A stretch of DNA of 64,000 nucleotides. Origin: JAAYXE01 sp964391195 (GTDB lineage: Bacteria > Chloroflexota > Anaerolineae > Anaerolineales > UBA4823). The translations under genes and the position numbers were made by a program. The notes under the pieces were generated by a model. That model ran no database searches and had not been told where the DNA came from. It saw only the letters and a list, made by a program, of their open reading frames with translations. The stretch lies in assembly GCA_964391195.1 (NCBI GenBank), contig CAYMLG010000014.1, positions 20,107 to 84,106 of the forward strand, in the 5' to 3' direction. Of the stretch, positions 42,649 to 51,516 are shown one piece after another (the first letter of the stretch is position 1; the number at the start of each line of letters is the position of its first letter).

Positions 42649-43317
42649 TCAGCGGTGCGCGTTCTGCTGGCGGCGCCTGGCTCGTGGTCCTACCATTCGT
42701 TCAGTCCCCTGTATCAGCCGGCGGATGTTGGGGAGCAGGGCGATGATGAGGATGATCTCGGTGATCGGGCCATAGAGTATATATTCCCAGGGGGAGGCGC
42801 CGATCCAGGCGCGGTAGGCGAAAATCAATGTGGCAACCAGGGGGACACTCATGGTAGCCACAGAAGCGTAACCTAAGGTCAGTAAGATCAACCCACCGAC
42901 GGGGATGGTGATGGCGATGCTCGGGAGCCACAGACCGATCGCGCCTCCCGCGCTTGGGGCGCCGCCCGCACCGCCCCGCAGCCGTATCCGGCCTTCCGGC
43001 GTTCGCTCAATTAGAAAGATCGAATAGTTGTGCCCCAGCACGGCCGCAGTGGGGGCCAGAACGTGGGCAAGCGGCATTTCCGGTAGTATCGATTGTGCGA
43101 TCCAGGAAGACACAGCAGCTTTCAAGACATCCATTATTGTGGTCGCCAAACCGGCCCAGAAGCCCGCAGCCCGCATGGCGTTGGTGCCTCCTGTCCTCCC
43201 GCTTTCCACTTTTCGTATATCCTTGCCGGTGGTGAGCCGGACGATGAACAGCCCTGAAGGGATCGAGCCGAGGATATAAGAGAGCAGAATAATGCCAATG
43301 GCAACAAGAAACTGCAT
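42649..43317 (-). CDS. plsY: Divergent PlsY-like glycerol-3-phosphate acyltransferase
   Basis: 222 residues with about five TM helices. PlsY transfers acyl from acyl-phosphate to glycerol-3-phosphate. Motif 1 LGSIPSGLFIVRL and motif 2 SGRTGGTNAMR (canonical SGNIGATN) are recognisable. In motif 3 GHNYSIF is followed by RGGAGGAPSAG, where the usual GGKGVAT has lost its lysine. With cmk-plsC-plsC elsewhere, the window otherwise has a standard phospholipid set. The altered catalytic region means activity should not be assumed. Confidence 0.8.
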   Translation of the reverse strand: MQFLVAIGIILLSYILGSIPSGLFIVRLTTGKDIRKVESGRTGGTNAMRAAGFWAGLATTIMDVLKAAVSSWIAQSILPEMPLAHVLAPTAAVLGHNYSIFLIERTPEGRIRLRGGAGGAPSAGGAIGLWLPSIAITIPVGGLILLTLGYASVATMSVPLVATLIFAYRAWIGASPWEYILYGPITEIILIIALLPNIRRLIQGTERMVGPRARRRQQNAHR

Positions 43318-43408
43318 ATCGTTCGATTCCTCTTTTTTTTCTGAGTTTTTCTATATTTTACCGGAGATGGTCAGGGGCAAGGTTCCGTTTTTGTTAGGAA
43401 AATGCCCC

Positions 43409-43846
43409 TCAGCCTGGATTATCGTCCTCAACCAGGTCAATTCGCACTTCTGAAACCATTTTTTCTCGGATCGCGAAGGCTTTGCAATCCCAACCTGGCT
43501 GAGAGTCAGTCGGGGATGAGACAGGGAACCAGATCAAGGTGACGGCATCCGGGTAGTAGGCCTCATCGACATCGGTGCTCGAGGGGTGGTCCGGCCCGTG
43601 GGGATGGGAATGGTAAATGGCGAGCAGCTCTAGACCGCGGGCCTCGATGCGCTCGAAGGCGTCTAACTGCTCCTGGGGGACCATCCGGTAGCGGACAGGG
43701 CTGCGAAGGAGGTTGGTCACCGGGATCACCTCCATCGACCGCCCCGCTCGACCGGCAACCAACCCGCAGGCCTCCTCCGGGTAGCGCCGGGCGACGTCGG
43801 CCAGCATTTGCCGCCAATGAGAAGATGCCAGGTAAATGCGGGACAT
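43409..43846 (-). CDS. JAMM/MPN-domain metallopeptidase
   Basis: 145 residues from ATG 43846 (MSRIYLASSHW); the frame extends further upstream but would overlap the preceding gene. It has the full JAMM set: Glu in YPEEACGLVAG, then HSHPHGPDHPSSTD (H-x-H-x7-S-x2-D). Prokaryotic members remove ubiquitin-like or sulfur-carrier protein tails, or act on cysteine adducts. No ThiS/MoaD-like partner is next to it. It starts 8 bases after the membrane protein gene, so the two are probably co-transcribed. Confidence 0.88.
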   Translation of the reverse strand: MSRIYLASSHWRQMLADVARRYPEEACGLVAGRAGRSMEVIPVTNLLRSPVRYRMVPQEQLDAFERIEARGLELLAIYHSHPHGPDHPSSTDVDEAYYPDAVTLIWFPVSSPTDSQPGWDCKAFAIREKMVSEVRIDLVEDDNPG

Positions 43847-43854
43847 GCGGCCGC

Positions 43855-44667
43855 TCAGCGAAGCCAAAGCGCTGCCCCCCATACGACGATCAGGATAATC
43901 CCCGGCTCAACCAGTGCCTGGCGCAGGGGCTCCCCCTCTTCCAGGGAGGCGATCAGGCTGGTCAGCCCGTAAGCCGGACCGAGCAGCAGCAGCCCGAACG
44001 TGACCGGGGTGAGCGGCCAGTAATACAGGGCGGTGGCCAGTTGGCTGATCAGCAGGGCGATTACGCCGGCCTGGATAAACGCCCAACGCCCGTGCAAGCG
44101 CAGATGCAGCGTGCGTAGGCTCACCAAAAAAACTGCCAGGCCGAGGGCGGGGATGGTCAGAAACAGGCGGGGCCCGGCAATGCGGAGCGACACGGCGAGC
44201 GCCAGGAACAGGGCGAAAGAAACGGCTGTCAGGCCGGCCGCCGCTGCCGGCTGGCGCACATCTTCCGGGTCGATGACGATATATTCAGCAACCATGACCA
44301 GCATCAGCACCGTCGCACCAAGGGCGAAGCCCACCCAGTAAGCCGGTCCGAAGGCCATGTTGGCCAGTGGGAGGCCGATCACCCAGGCGGTGAGCGCCGG
44401 CAGCAGCCAGTGCTCCAGCGTGTTCTTTCCGGTGAAGGCAGGGTGATCGCGCAGCAGCCAATCTGCGCCGGTGGCGGTCAGCCCGGCGACGAGTAAAGTC
44501 ACAAAGGTTTGAGCGTTGACTTCGAAGGCCAGGTAGAAGCCGGGCAGCTGCACTCCCACCTCGCGGGAGGGCAGCTCCACAAAGCGCGCCAGGGCATAGG
44601 CCAGGAGGATCACGGCTGCCAGCATGCTCAGGCGCTCGGCATCGGGTAAATGGCGCGGTTTCAGCAC
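43855..44667 (-). CDS. Integral membrane protein of unknown function
   Basis: 270 residues with about eight TM helices, no charged catalytic motif that I recognise. It resembles the poorly characterised Chloroflexi membrane proteins annotated with DUF names (possibly DUF5656). The conserved-looking FELW-free segments AEYIVIDPEDVRQP and SLRTLHLRLHGRWAF are soluble loops. It is immediately upstream of the JAMM peptidase gene, which it may accompany functionally. Function unknown. Confidence 0.6.
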   Translation of the reverse strand: MLKPRHLPDAERLSMLAAVILLAYALARFVELPSREVGVQLPGFYLAFEVNAQTFVTLLVAGLTATGADWLLRDHPAFTGKNTLEHWLLPALTAWVIGLPLANMAFGPAYWVGFALGATVLMLVMVAEYIVIDPEDVRQPAAAAGLTAVSFALFLALAVSLRIAGPRLFLTIPALGLAVFLVSLRTLHLRLHGRWAFIQAGVIALLISQLATALYYWPLTPVTFGLLLLGPAYGLTSLIASLEEGEPLRQALVEPGIILIVVWGAALWLR

Positions 44668-44775
44668 GCGAGCATTGTACTCGCCTCTGGGCGAACTGCC
44701 AAGTTTTACCGACCGGCCCAGGCGTACTCCATAGTTTATGACATCATTTTTTTGTGTCCGAATACTTTAAATTGC

Positions 44776-44804
44776 TTGACGGAATGCCTGGTGTAGCGTA
44801 GGAT
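44776..44804 (+). promoter_or_regulatory. Promoter of the GT4-yraN-miaA operon
   Basis: TTGACG (44776-44781) and TAGGAT (44799-44804) with 17-base spacing. A small inverted repeat ATTGGT/ACCAAT at 44812-44830 lies at the expected start of transcription and could be an operator. Confidence 0.65.
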
Positions 44805-44861
44805 AAGATGCATTGGTCCTGTTAACCAATTCATCCTAAAGGGTTGGCGAATGAGGTGATC

Positions 44862-46067
44862 ATGCGCATTGGCATGATGGCTGATGTGTATAAACCCCAT
44901 GTGAGTGGGATAACGAACTATATTGCGCTCAATAAACGCTATTTGGAAAGCCACGGGCACGAGGTCTTTGTATTCACATTCGGTGATCTGAACTATCAGG
45001 ATGAGGAGTCGAATATCATCCGCTCGCCAGGCCTGCCCTTACTCGATACGGGCTACTATTTGAGCCTGCGGTATGGGAAAGAGGCGCGACACCTGGTGCG
45101 GACGATGGATGTCGTCCACGTTCACCACCCATTTCTGAGCGGCTCCCTGGCGCTGCGCTACTGCCGCGCCCGGGGCATTCCCGTTATTTTTACCAACCAT
45201 ACGCGCTACGACCTGTACGCCCAGGCTTACCTGCCTCTCCTGGGGGATGTGGTGGGTGAGACTGCATTAGAAGCTTACCTGCCCTCCTTCTGCCGCAACT
45301 GCGATCTGGTTATCGCACCATCTCAGGGGATGAAGGAGGTGCTGCGCAAGTTTGGCGTGGATTCCTTCGTGGACGTGGTGCCAAACGGGGTAGATTTGCG
45401 CCCCTTCCAAAATAGCGTCGATCCGATCGACCGCTCTACATTCGGGTTCGGACCCGAGGATGTGGTATTGATCTACACCGGCAGGCTGGGCCCTGAGAAG
45501 AACCTTCCTTTTTTACTGCGCTCATTTGCGGGGACGGCCACTGTTTACGGTCACGTCCGCCTGCTTATCGTCGGAGACGGTAAAGAGCGAGATAACCTGG
45601 AGGACCGGGTGCACCATATGAACCTGGCTTCCAAGGTGGTCTTTACCGGCATGGTCCCTTACAACCAACTGCCGCGCTATCTGGCTGCCGCCGATGCTTT
45701 TGTGACCGCGTCGGTCACCGAGGTTCACCCGCTGTCGGTGATCGAAGCCATGGGCGCGGGGCTGCCTGTCCTGGGGATCAATTCGCCCGGGGTGGGCGAC
45801 ACGGTTGTCTCCGGTGAGACGGGATACCTGATCGATGAGGAAGACCTGGCAGCGTTCACCGCCTCCATGGTCCGCCTGGTGACCGAACACGAGCAGCGCT
45901 GCAAGATGGGAGAAAACGCCCGTAAGGCGGCGCAATCTTACGATATCACGCGAACCACTGAGGTGATCATCGACCGCTACCGCCAGGTGATTAAAAACGC
46001 CCGCGGGCGGAAGCAAAACCTGCGGGCGCGCTTGAACCGGGTGCTGGATGATTGGTTTATGCGATGA
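44862..46067 (+). CDS. GT4-family glycosyltransferase, diacylglycerol glucosyltransferase-like
   Basis: 401 residues, GT-B fold. MRIGMMADVYKPHVSGITNYI is the N-terminal acceptor loop; HVHHPFLSG, FTNHTRYDLYAQ and the donor-domain motifs GRLGPEKNLPFLL and TEVHPLSVIEAMGAG (E-x7-E) follow. The FTNHTRYDLY type motif is usual in lipid glucosyltransferases making membrane glycolipids. ATG 44862 is chosen because GAGGTGAT lies directly upstream. Its stop overlaps the yraN start (ATGA). Confidence 0.87.
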   Translation: MRIGMMADVYKPHVSGITNYIALNKRYLESHGHEVFVFTFGDLNYQDEESNIIRSPGLPLLDTGYYLSLRYGKEARHLVRTMDVVHVHHPFLSGSLALRYCRARGIPVIFTNHTRYDLYAQAYLPLLGDVVGETALEAYLPSFCRNCDLVIAPSQGMKEVLRKFGVDSFVDVVPNGVDLRPFQNSVDPIDRSTFGFGPEDVVLIYTGRLGPEKNLPFLLRSFAGTATVYGHVRLLIVGDGKERDNLEDRVHHMNLASKVVFTGMVPYNQLPRYLAAADAFVTASVTEVHPLSVIEAMGAGLPVLGINSPGVGDTVVSGETGYLIDEEDLAAFTASMVRLVTEHEQRCKMGENARKAAQSYDITRTTEVIIDRYRQVIKNARGRKQNLRARLNRVLDDWFMR

Positions 46068-46432
46068 CTGCTGACCAGAAAGCTGTCGGGCGCTGGGGAG
46101 AGGACCAGGCGGAGGCTTATCTCCTGCGAAAAGGTTACGAAGTCATCGGGCGGAATGTGCGCACACCGTATGGCGAGCTGGATTTGATCGTCCGCCGCGA
46201 GGGCCGGGTGATCTTTGTCGAAGTCAAAACCCGCACCTCGACCTCATTCGGGTTCCCCGAAGAGGCGGTGACCGCCCGTAAGCGAGATCACCTGCTATGG
46301 GCTGCCCAGGCTTATCTACAGGAGCACGCGGAATTGGAAGGCGACTGGCAAATCGATGTCCTCGCCATCCGCAGGCAGCGGGCTGGCCCCCCGGAAATCC
46401 TCCACTTCGAGAACGTGGTTCATGAAATCTGA
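46064..46432 (+). CDS. yraN: YraN/UPF0102 family nuclease-like protein
   Basis: 122 residues of the PD-(D/E)xK nuclease fold, function unclear. Core motif GRWGEDQAEAYLLRKGYEV, then GELDLIVRREGRVIFVEVKTR with the catalytic-type Asp and E-V-K. ATG 46064 overlaps the previous stop (ATGA), so translation is coupled. Its 3' end overlaps the miaA start by 11 bases. Confidence 0.92.
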   Translation: MTADQKAVGRWGEDQAEAYLLRKGYEVIGRNVRTPYGELDLIVRREGRVIFVEVKTRTSTSFGFPEEAVTARKRDHLLWAAQAYLQEHAELEGDWQIDVLAIRRQRAGPPEILHFENVVHEI

Positions 46433-47366
46433 GCAGCGCCCCCCGCTGGTGGTGATCCTTGGCCCAACCGCAGTGGGGAAGACAGAAGTCTCCATACAGC
46501 TTGCCGAGCGGCTGAATGGCGAGATCGTCTCAGCCGATTCCCGGCTTTTTTATCGGGGGATGGATATCGGAACGGCCAAACCGGGGCCCGAGGAATTGGC
46601 CCGGGTGAGACACCACCTGGTGGATATCGCCGACCCGGATGAAGCCTGGAGCCTGGCGAGGTTCCAACAGGCAGCCGAGCAGGCCATCGCCGGGATACAC
46701 GCCCGAGGCCGGCTGCCTTTTTTAGTGGGGGGTACCGGTCAGTATGTGCGGGCGGTGATCGAAGGCTGGCAGCCGCCCCAGGTCGCGCCCGACCCTCATC
46801 TACGTCGGGCGCTAGAGCAGTGGGGAAATGAGGTCGGAGCGGAAGGCCTGCACCAGCGGCTGAGCGTCCTGGATCCGAAAGCGGCTGAAAAAATCGACTA
46901 CCGGAATTCCCGGCGAACTGTGCGCGCCCTGGAAGTGATCCTTAGCACGGGGCAGCGCTTCTCCGACCAACGGCGTAAGGCCGAATCACCCTATAACCGG
47001 CTGATGGTGGGCCTGACCCGGCCGCGCGAGGAACTCTATGCCAGGCTAGACGCCAGGATCGAGAAGATGCTGGCTGAGGGCCTGGTTGACGAAGTGCGGG
47101 GCCTAATGGAGAAGGGGTATTCGCCCGAACTGCCGGCATTTTCTGCCATCGGCTACCGTGAGATCATCGACCATCTGCAGGGGAAAACCAGCTTGGATGA
47201 GGCCGTGGAGTTGATTAAAAAGAATACGCGCACCTTCGTCCGCAGGCAGGCGAATTGGTTCAAGGCCGGCGACCCGGAAATACACTGGTTCCGAGCGCAT
47301 CCTCAGGTAGCGGGGGAAATCGAGACCTTGATCAGCTCCTGGCAAAACAGGGGATTTTTATCTTAA
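46422..47366 (+). CDS. miaA: tRNA dimethylallyltransferase
   Basis: 314 residues. MiaA adds a dimethylallyl group to A37 of tRNAs reading UNN codons, consuming DMAPP from the isoprenoid pathway. The P-loop is GPTAVGKTEVS; SADSRLFYRGMDIGTAKP and LVGGTGQYVRAVIEG follow, with SAIGYREI near residue 240 and FVRRQANWFK near the C-terminus. The start is ATG 46422, inside the end of yraN. The longer frame to 46356 is rejected. Confidence 0.95.
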   Translation: MKSEQRPPLVVILGPTAVGKTEVSIQLAERLNGEIVSADSRLFYRGMDIGTAKPGPEELARVRHHLVDIADPDEAWSLARFQQAAEQAIAGIHARGRLPFLVGGTGQYVRAVIEGWQPPQVAPDPHLRRALEQWGNEVGAEGLHQRLSVLDPKAAEKIDYRNSRRTVRALEVILSTGQRFSDQRRKAESPYNRLMVGLTRPREELYARLDARIEKMLAEGLVDEVRGLMEKGYSPELPAFSAIGYREIIDHLQGKTSLDEAVELIKKNTRTFVRRQANWFKAGDPEIHWFRAHPQVAGEIETLISSWQNRGFLS

Positions 47367-47371
47367 TTTAT

Positions 47372-47400
47372 TTGACATCTGAAGTAAAACTATCTATACT
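47372..47400 (+). promoter_or_regulatory. Consensus sigma-70 promoter of fadD
   Basis: TTGACA (47372-47377) and TATACT (47395-47400), 17-base spacing. The predicted leader is about 145 bases. This is the clearest promoter in the window. Confidence 0.85.
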
Positions 47401-47551
47401 ATAGCTGTACACTTTTCGTGTACTGTTTCCAACATCTGTTCGAAACCGCGGGGAGTGGGGGGAAAATTGCTACATGAATAGACCTTTCCGCTGCCAGCGC
47501 TTTCTTCAGCTTTGGCCTTAGACCAGTTTAATACAGGAAAAGGAGGAGGAA

Positions 47552-49240
47552 ATGGAAGACCGGCCTTGGCTAAAGTGCTATGACGAAGGTGTGCCCCACC
47601 ATATCGAGTATCCAGAAGTTCCATTATTCTACTTTCTCGAAGAAGCGGCCAGGCTGCACCCCGAAACTCCCTGTACGATCTTTAAAGGAGCGAAGATCAC
47701 TTACAAGGAGATGAACGAGATCACCGACCGCCTGGCAGCCGGATTGGCACTGGAGCTCGGGATTAAAAAGGGAGACCGGGTAGGCCTGTTTATGCCGAAC
47801 ACGCCGCAGTTTGTCATGGCGTATTTTGCTCTATTGAAGCTGGGCGCCATTGTGGTCGCCACCAACCCGCTCTACAGCGCCAGGGAGATCGAACACCAGG
47901 TGAACGACGCCGGCATCGAAGTGATGTTGGTGATGAGCAATTTTTATCATCTGATCAAGGATGTGCAGCCAAGCACGAAGATCCGCAAACTGGTGGTGAC
48001 CAACCTGAAGGAGACCCTGCCTCCGATCCTGAGTTTTCTGTTCACCCTGACCAAAGAGAAAAAAGGCGGATTCCGGGTCCAACTGCAAGGGGGGGACATA
48101 TGGATGCAAGATTTGATCAACCGGCATAAGGCGGAGGAGCGGCCTAAGGTTGATGTGGGTCCGGATGATGTCGCCCTGTTCCAATACAGCGGCGGGACTA
48201 CGGGTACATCTAAAGGGGCTGTGGCCTTGCACCGCAACCTGGTGGCCAACTCGCTGCAAATCCGGCATTGGATGGCGAAAGCGGAGGACGGCAAGGAAGT
48301 GGTGCTGATGGCGATCCCGCTCTTCCATGTATATGGGATGGTGGCGGGAATGTGTTTTGCCATGCGCACCGCGGCGTCGATGGTCATGGTGCCTAACCCC
48401 CGCGATTTGAAGGATGTGCTGACCAACATTCAGAAATACAACGCCACAATCTTCCCCGGCGTACCCACCCTGTACAATGCCATCAACAACCATCCGGATG
48501 TCATCGCCGGGAAGTATAACCTGGGAACGATCAAGGCCTGCATCTCAGGCTCGGCGCCGCTGCTCAGGGAGACCAAAGAAAAATTCGAGGCGTTAACCGG
48601 GGGCAAACTAGTGGAAGGGTTTGGGCTTTCAGAAGCGCCGACTGCCACCCACTGCAACCCCTTATACGGGGATAACCCGCCCGGCTCGATTGGGCTGCCG
48701 CTGCCCGATGTGGACTGCCGGATCATCAGCCTGGATGATGAAGTCACGGTGCTGCCTGTAGGCGAGGTGGGCGAGCTTGTGCTCCGCGGGCCGCAGGTGA
48801 TGAAGGGGTATCACAACATGCCAACCGAGACCGAGAATGTGCTGCGGGATGGCTGGTTGTACACTGGTGATATCGCACGGATGGATGAGCGGGGTTATTT
48901 CTACATTGTGGACCGGAAGAAGGAACTGATCAAGCCGGGCGGCTACCAGGTGTGGCCGCGGGAAGTTGAAGAAGTGCTGGCCGCGAACCCGAAAGTGCTG
49001 GAAGTGGGTGTGGCCGGTATTCCAGACGCCTATCGCGGCGAGACTGTGAAGGCCTGGGTTGTTTTGAAGCCGGGCGAAACGGCAACCGAAGAAGAGATCA
49101 AGGAATGGTGCCGAGAGCGGCTGGCGAAATTTAAAGTCCCAACCCATGTCGAGTTCCGCGATGAACTGCCGAAGACAACCGTGGGAAAGATCCTGCGCCG
49201 GGAATTGGTGCGCCAGCACAAGGAACAAGCTTCAGTCTGA
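47552..49240 (+). CDS. fadD: Long-chain fatty-acid-CoA ligase
   Basis: A 562-residue ANL-superfamily enzyme activating fatty acids with ATP and CoA. Motifs: YSGGTTGTSKGAVALHRN (P-loop-like A3), GFGLSEAPTATH (A5), YTGDIARMDERGYFYI (A7), DRKKELIKPGGYQVWPREVE (linker A8) and the catalytic Lys in TVGKILRREL (A10). The ribosome site AGGAGGAGGAA is strong. It is monocistronic, between a consensus promoter and a 16-bp hairpin. Confidence 0.94.
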   Translation: MEDRPWLKCYDEGVPHHIEYPEVPLFYFLEEAARLHPETPCTIFKGAKITYKEMNEITDRLAAGLALELGIKKGDRVGLFMPNTPQFVMAYFALLKLGAIVVATNPLYSAREIEHQVNDAGIEVMLVMSNFYHLIKDVQPSTKIRKLVVTNLKETLPPILSFLFTLTKEKKGGFRVQLQGGDIWMQDLINRHKAEERPKVDVGPDDVALFQYSGGTTGTSKGAVALHRNLVANSLQIRHWMAKAEDGKEVVLMAIPLFHVYGMVAGMCFAMRTAASMVMVPNPRDLKDVLTNIQKYNATIFPGVPTLYNAINNHPDVIAGKYNLGTIKACISGSAPLLRETKEKFEALTGGKLVEGFGLSEAPTATHCNPLYGDNPPGSIGLPLPDVDCRIISLDDEVTVLPVGEVGELVLRGPQVMKGYHNMPTETENVLRDGWLYTGDIARMDERGYFYIVDRKKELIKPGGYQVWPREVEEVLAANPKVLEVGVAGIPDAYRGETVKAWVVLKPGETATEEEIKEWCRERLAKFKVPTHVEFRDELPKTTVGKILRRELVRQHKEQASV

Positions 49241-49271
49241 GATCGGACCATCAACCAGGTGAGGAAAACCG

Positions 49272-49308
49272 GCAGCGGTGGGCAGGATCGTCTCCTGCCC
49301 ACCGCTGC
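49272..49308 (+). terminator. Terminator-like hairpin after fadD
   Basis: A perfect 16-bp stem GCAGCGGTGGGCAGGA with a 5-base loop, 31 bases after the fadD stop, followed only by TTCTCT and not a U-tract. Confidence 0.75.
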
Positions 49309-49395
49309 TTCTCTATCCCCCATTTTGCTCAGTTGTGTAAGAAAATTTGGAACTAAGAAACCTTGGTCCTTCAATGCGGGTCTGCGCGGCCAGGT

Positions 49396-49935
49396 TTAAG
49401 GAAGGATAGAGGGGATGGCGCTTTCGTCAAAAGTGCCAATCGCAAAACTGGTTGGCATCGGAGCCACACAGGCGATCCGAAAGTTGCCCTCCCCGTCGTC
49501 ATCATCATCACCATCGTTGACCATGAACGAAGGGCATTCCACCCAGGTGCCGCTGGAATTGCGGTAAGCGATGGTTAAATCCCCGTTCTCGAAGGCTCGT
49601 CGCTGCCATGGCCATAATTCAAAGAAGATATAAGTGAAGGGCATGAGACCATCCGAATCCAGGTTGATCGTGACCGGAGCGCGGCCAATTCGGAAACCGC
49701 CTGGAAGCGTGGATCGCTCGAAGCCGCTCGAGCTGGTCAGGTTGAGCACATCCGGATCAAAACCGGACGGCACGTGAATCCCGCTTTTCCCCCGGACGAA
49801 GTCGCGCACGAATCCTGCAGCGAGCGCCTGATCTTCGCCATCATCTTGCGCCATAGCAGGCGACCATACACCGGCGAATAAAATGATCGCGATCAGTAGA
49901 GAGAACAGTGTACGAATAGTTTTAGATGTCGTCAT
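49396..49935 (-). CDS. Secreted protein of unknown function
   Basis: 179 residues from ATG 49935, chosen for AGGAGG 9 bases upstream. A clear signal peptide (MTTSKTIRTLFSLLIAIILF) ends at PAMAQDD, with AMA-QD as a plausible cleavage site. The mature part is mostly beta-type with GGFRIGRAPVTINLDSDG, one Cys pair (ECPS and IACVAP) and an acidic loop VNDGDDDDDGEGN that could bind calcium. I do not recognise a family. It is transcribed alone, divergent from fabF. Confidence 0.7.
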   Translation of the reverse strand: MTTSKTIRTLFSLLIAIILFAGVWSPAMAQDDGEDQALAAGFVRDFVRGKSGIHVPSGFDPDVLNLTSSSGFERSTLPGGFRIGRAPVTINLDSDGLMPFTYIFFELWPWQRRAFENGDLTIAYRNSSGTWVECPSFMVNDGDDDDDGEGNFRIACVAPMPTSFAIGTFDESAIPSILP

Positions 49936-50273
49936 ATTCAAGAACCTCCTCTTGATCGATCGACGTCTTCTGTACATGGTATACTCACCACAAGCCTGAG
50001 TACTCTGGCTTATCCACAGAAGATGTACAAACAGAAATACCCCCTATTGTGTTGGGCAAGTGCTGGTCTCTATATCTTGCCTCAAGTAGATTCTTATAGC
50101 ACGGGCGAAAGAGTAACAGCAATTGGGAGAATCCCTATCTGAAACTAGGGATTCCAAGTAGTTACTACTAGCATTATGTCATGAGTTTTAAGGCCGAGGA
50201 CGGTGTTTTCGCTGCCTGGCAGCAGGAGAGAGTCGATGACAGCTTCTTGCAGTAGGAAAGGGGAACAGCATCG
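49936..50273. other. Divergent regulatory region between secreted protein and fabF
   Basis: An inverted repeat TCTTCTGT/ACAGAAGA (49966-49973 and 50016-50023) brackets the likely minus-strand promoter (TTGTGG...TATACC). Within it, 50010-50018 reads TTATCCACA, a single perfect DnaA-box match. At 50130-50155 AATCCCTA/TAGGGATT forms a hairpin. A good fabF ribosome site AGGAAAGGGGAA precedes the plus-strand gene. No further gene is seen. Confidence 0.5.
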
Positions 50274-51509
50274 ATGAAACGGGTGGTCATTACCGGGATG
50301 GGTGTGATTTCGCCTGTCGGGCTGGATGTGCCGGCAGCCTGGAATAACCTGCTGGAAGGGAGATCGGGCATCTCCACCATCACCGCTTTCGATACGGACG
50401 GCTATGATGTGTGCATCGCCGGTGAGGTCCACGGGTTCGACCCGTTGAACTATCTGCCGGCGAAAGAGGTCCGCCGCATGGACCGGTTTACCCAATATGC
50501 CCTGGCAGCCCTGGATGAAGCGCTGCAGTCCTCGCGGATCGAGGTGAACGAACACAACGCCGAGGATACGGGGGCGATCATCGGTTCTGGTGTGGGCGGG
50601 ATCTGGACCTACACCCAGGAACTGGATGTGCTGCGGAAAAAAGGACCGCGTCGGGTGAACCCATTCTTGATCCCCTCGATCACCATTGACGTTCCGGCGG
50701 TGCAGATCGCGCTGCGGACCGGGGCGCGGGGGCCCAACTTCGGTGTGGCTTCGGCCTGCGCAACCGGGGCTGAAGCGGTCGGGGAGGCGTTCGAGACCAT
50801 CCGTCGCGGTCATGCCCGGACGATGTTTACCGGGGGTGTGGAGGCGGCGGTCACTCCGATTGGTATCGCTGCCTTTGACCGGATGCGCGCTCTATCGCGA
50901 CGGAACGATGATCCTGCCGGGGCCAGCCGCCCTTTCGACGCCGGACGAGACGGGTTCGTGATGGCGGATGGGGGGGCTGTTTTGGTGCTGGAAGAATTAG
51001 AATCCGCCCTGGCCAGGGGCGCAGAACCTCTGGCGGAGGTGCTCTCTTACGCTGCAACCTCTGACGCCACTCACCTGACCGCGCCGGATATGGAGGGAGC
51101 GGGCGCGGCCCGCTGTATGGCGCTGGCCCTGAAACGAGCCGGAATCGGACCCGAGCAGGTGGGCTATATCAATGCCCACGGCACCTCGACGCCCAGCGGC
51201 GATCCGGCCGAGACCAGGGCGATCAAGCAGGTGTTCGGCGAGCACGCTTACCGTGTGCCGGTCAGTTCGACCAAGTCGATGACCGGGCACTTGTTGGGAT
51301 GTGCCGGCGTGTTTGAAACAGTCGTTTGTGTGCAGGTGCTGCGGACGGGGGTCGTGCCGCCCACGATCAACCAGCACACTCCCGATCCCGAATGTGACCT
51401 GGATTACGTGCCAAACCGGGCGCGAGCGGCGGAGGTTGAGATCGCGCTCACGAACTCATTTGGCTTCGGGGGGCACAATGTCACCCTGGTGCTGAAAAAG
51501 TTTGCCTGA
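50274..51509 (+). CDS. fabF: 3-oxoacyl-ACP synthase II
   Basis: A 411-residue condensing enzyme of fatty-acid elongation. The catalytic triad is Cys162 in VASACATGA, His302 in NAHGTSTPSGD and His339 in SMTGHLLGCAG, with Lys334 nearby. FGFGGHN near the C-terminus is the gatekeeper loop. It converges on the phosphatase-superfamily gene, 7 bases away. No other fab genes or acpP are adjacent, which is unusual for fabF. Confidence 0.95.
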   Translation: MKRVVITGMGVISPVGLDVPAAWNNLLEGRSGISTITAFDTDGYDVCIAGEVHGFDPLNYLPAKEVRRMDRFTQYALAALDEALQSSRIEVNEHNAEDTGAIIGSGVGGIWTYTQELDVLRKKGPRRVNPFLIPSITIDVPAVQIALRTGARGPNFGVASACATGAEAVGEAFETIRRGHARTMFTGGVEAAVTPIGIAAFDRMRALSRRNDDPAGASRPFDAGRDGFVMADGGAVLVLEELESALARGAEPLAEVLSYAATSDATHLTAPDMEGAGAARCMALALKRAGIGPEQVGYINAHGTSTPSGDPAETRAIKQVFGEHAYRVPVSSTKSMTGHLLGCAGVFETVVCVQVLRTGVVPPTINQHTPDPECDLDYVPNRARAAEVEIALTNSFGFGGHNVTLVLKKFA

Positions 51510-51516
51510 GGGGAGG

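Noticed and set aside
50010..50018. DnaA box TTATCCACA as a sign of a replication origin
   Set aside because: Single copy, no box cluster, no dnaA or dnaN nearby, no AT-rich unwinding region.
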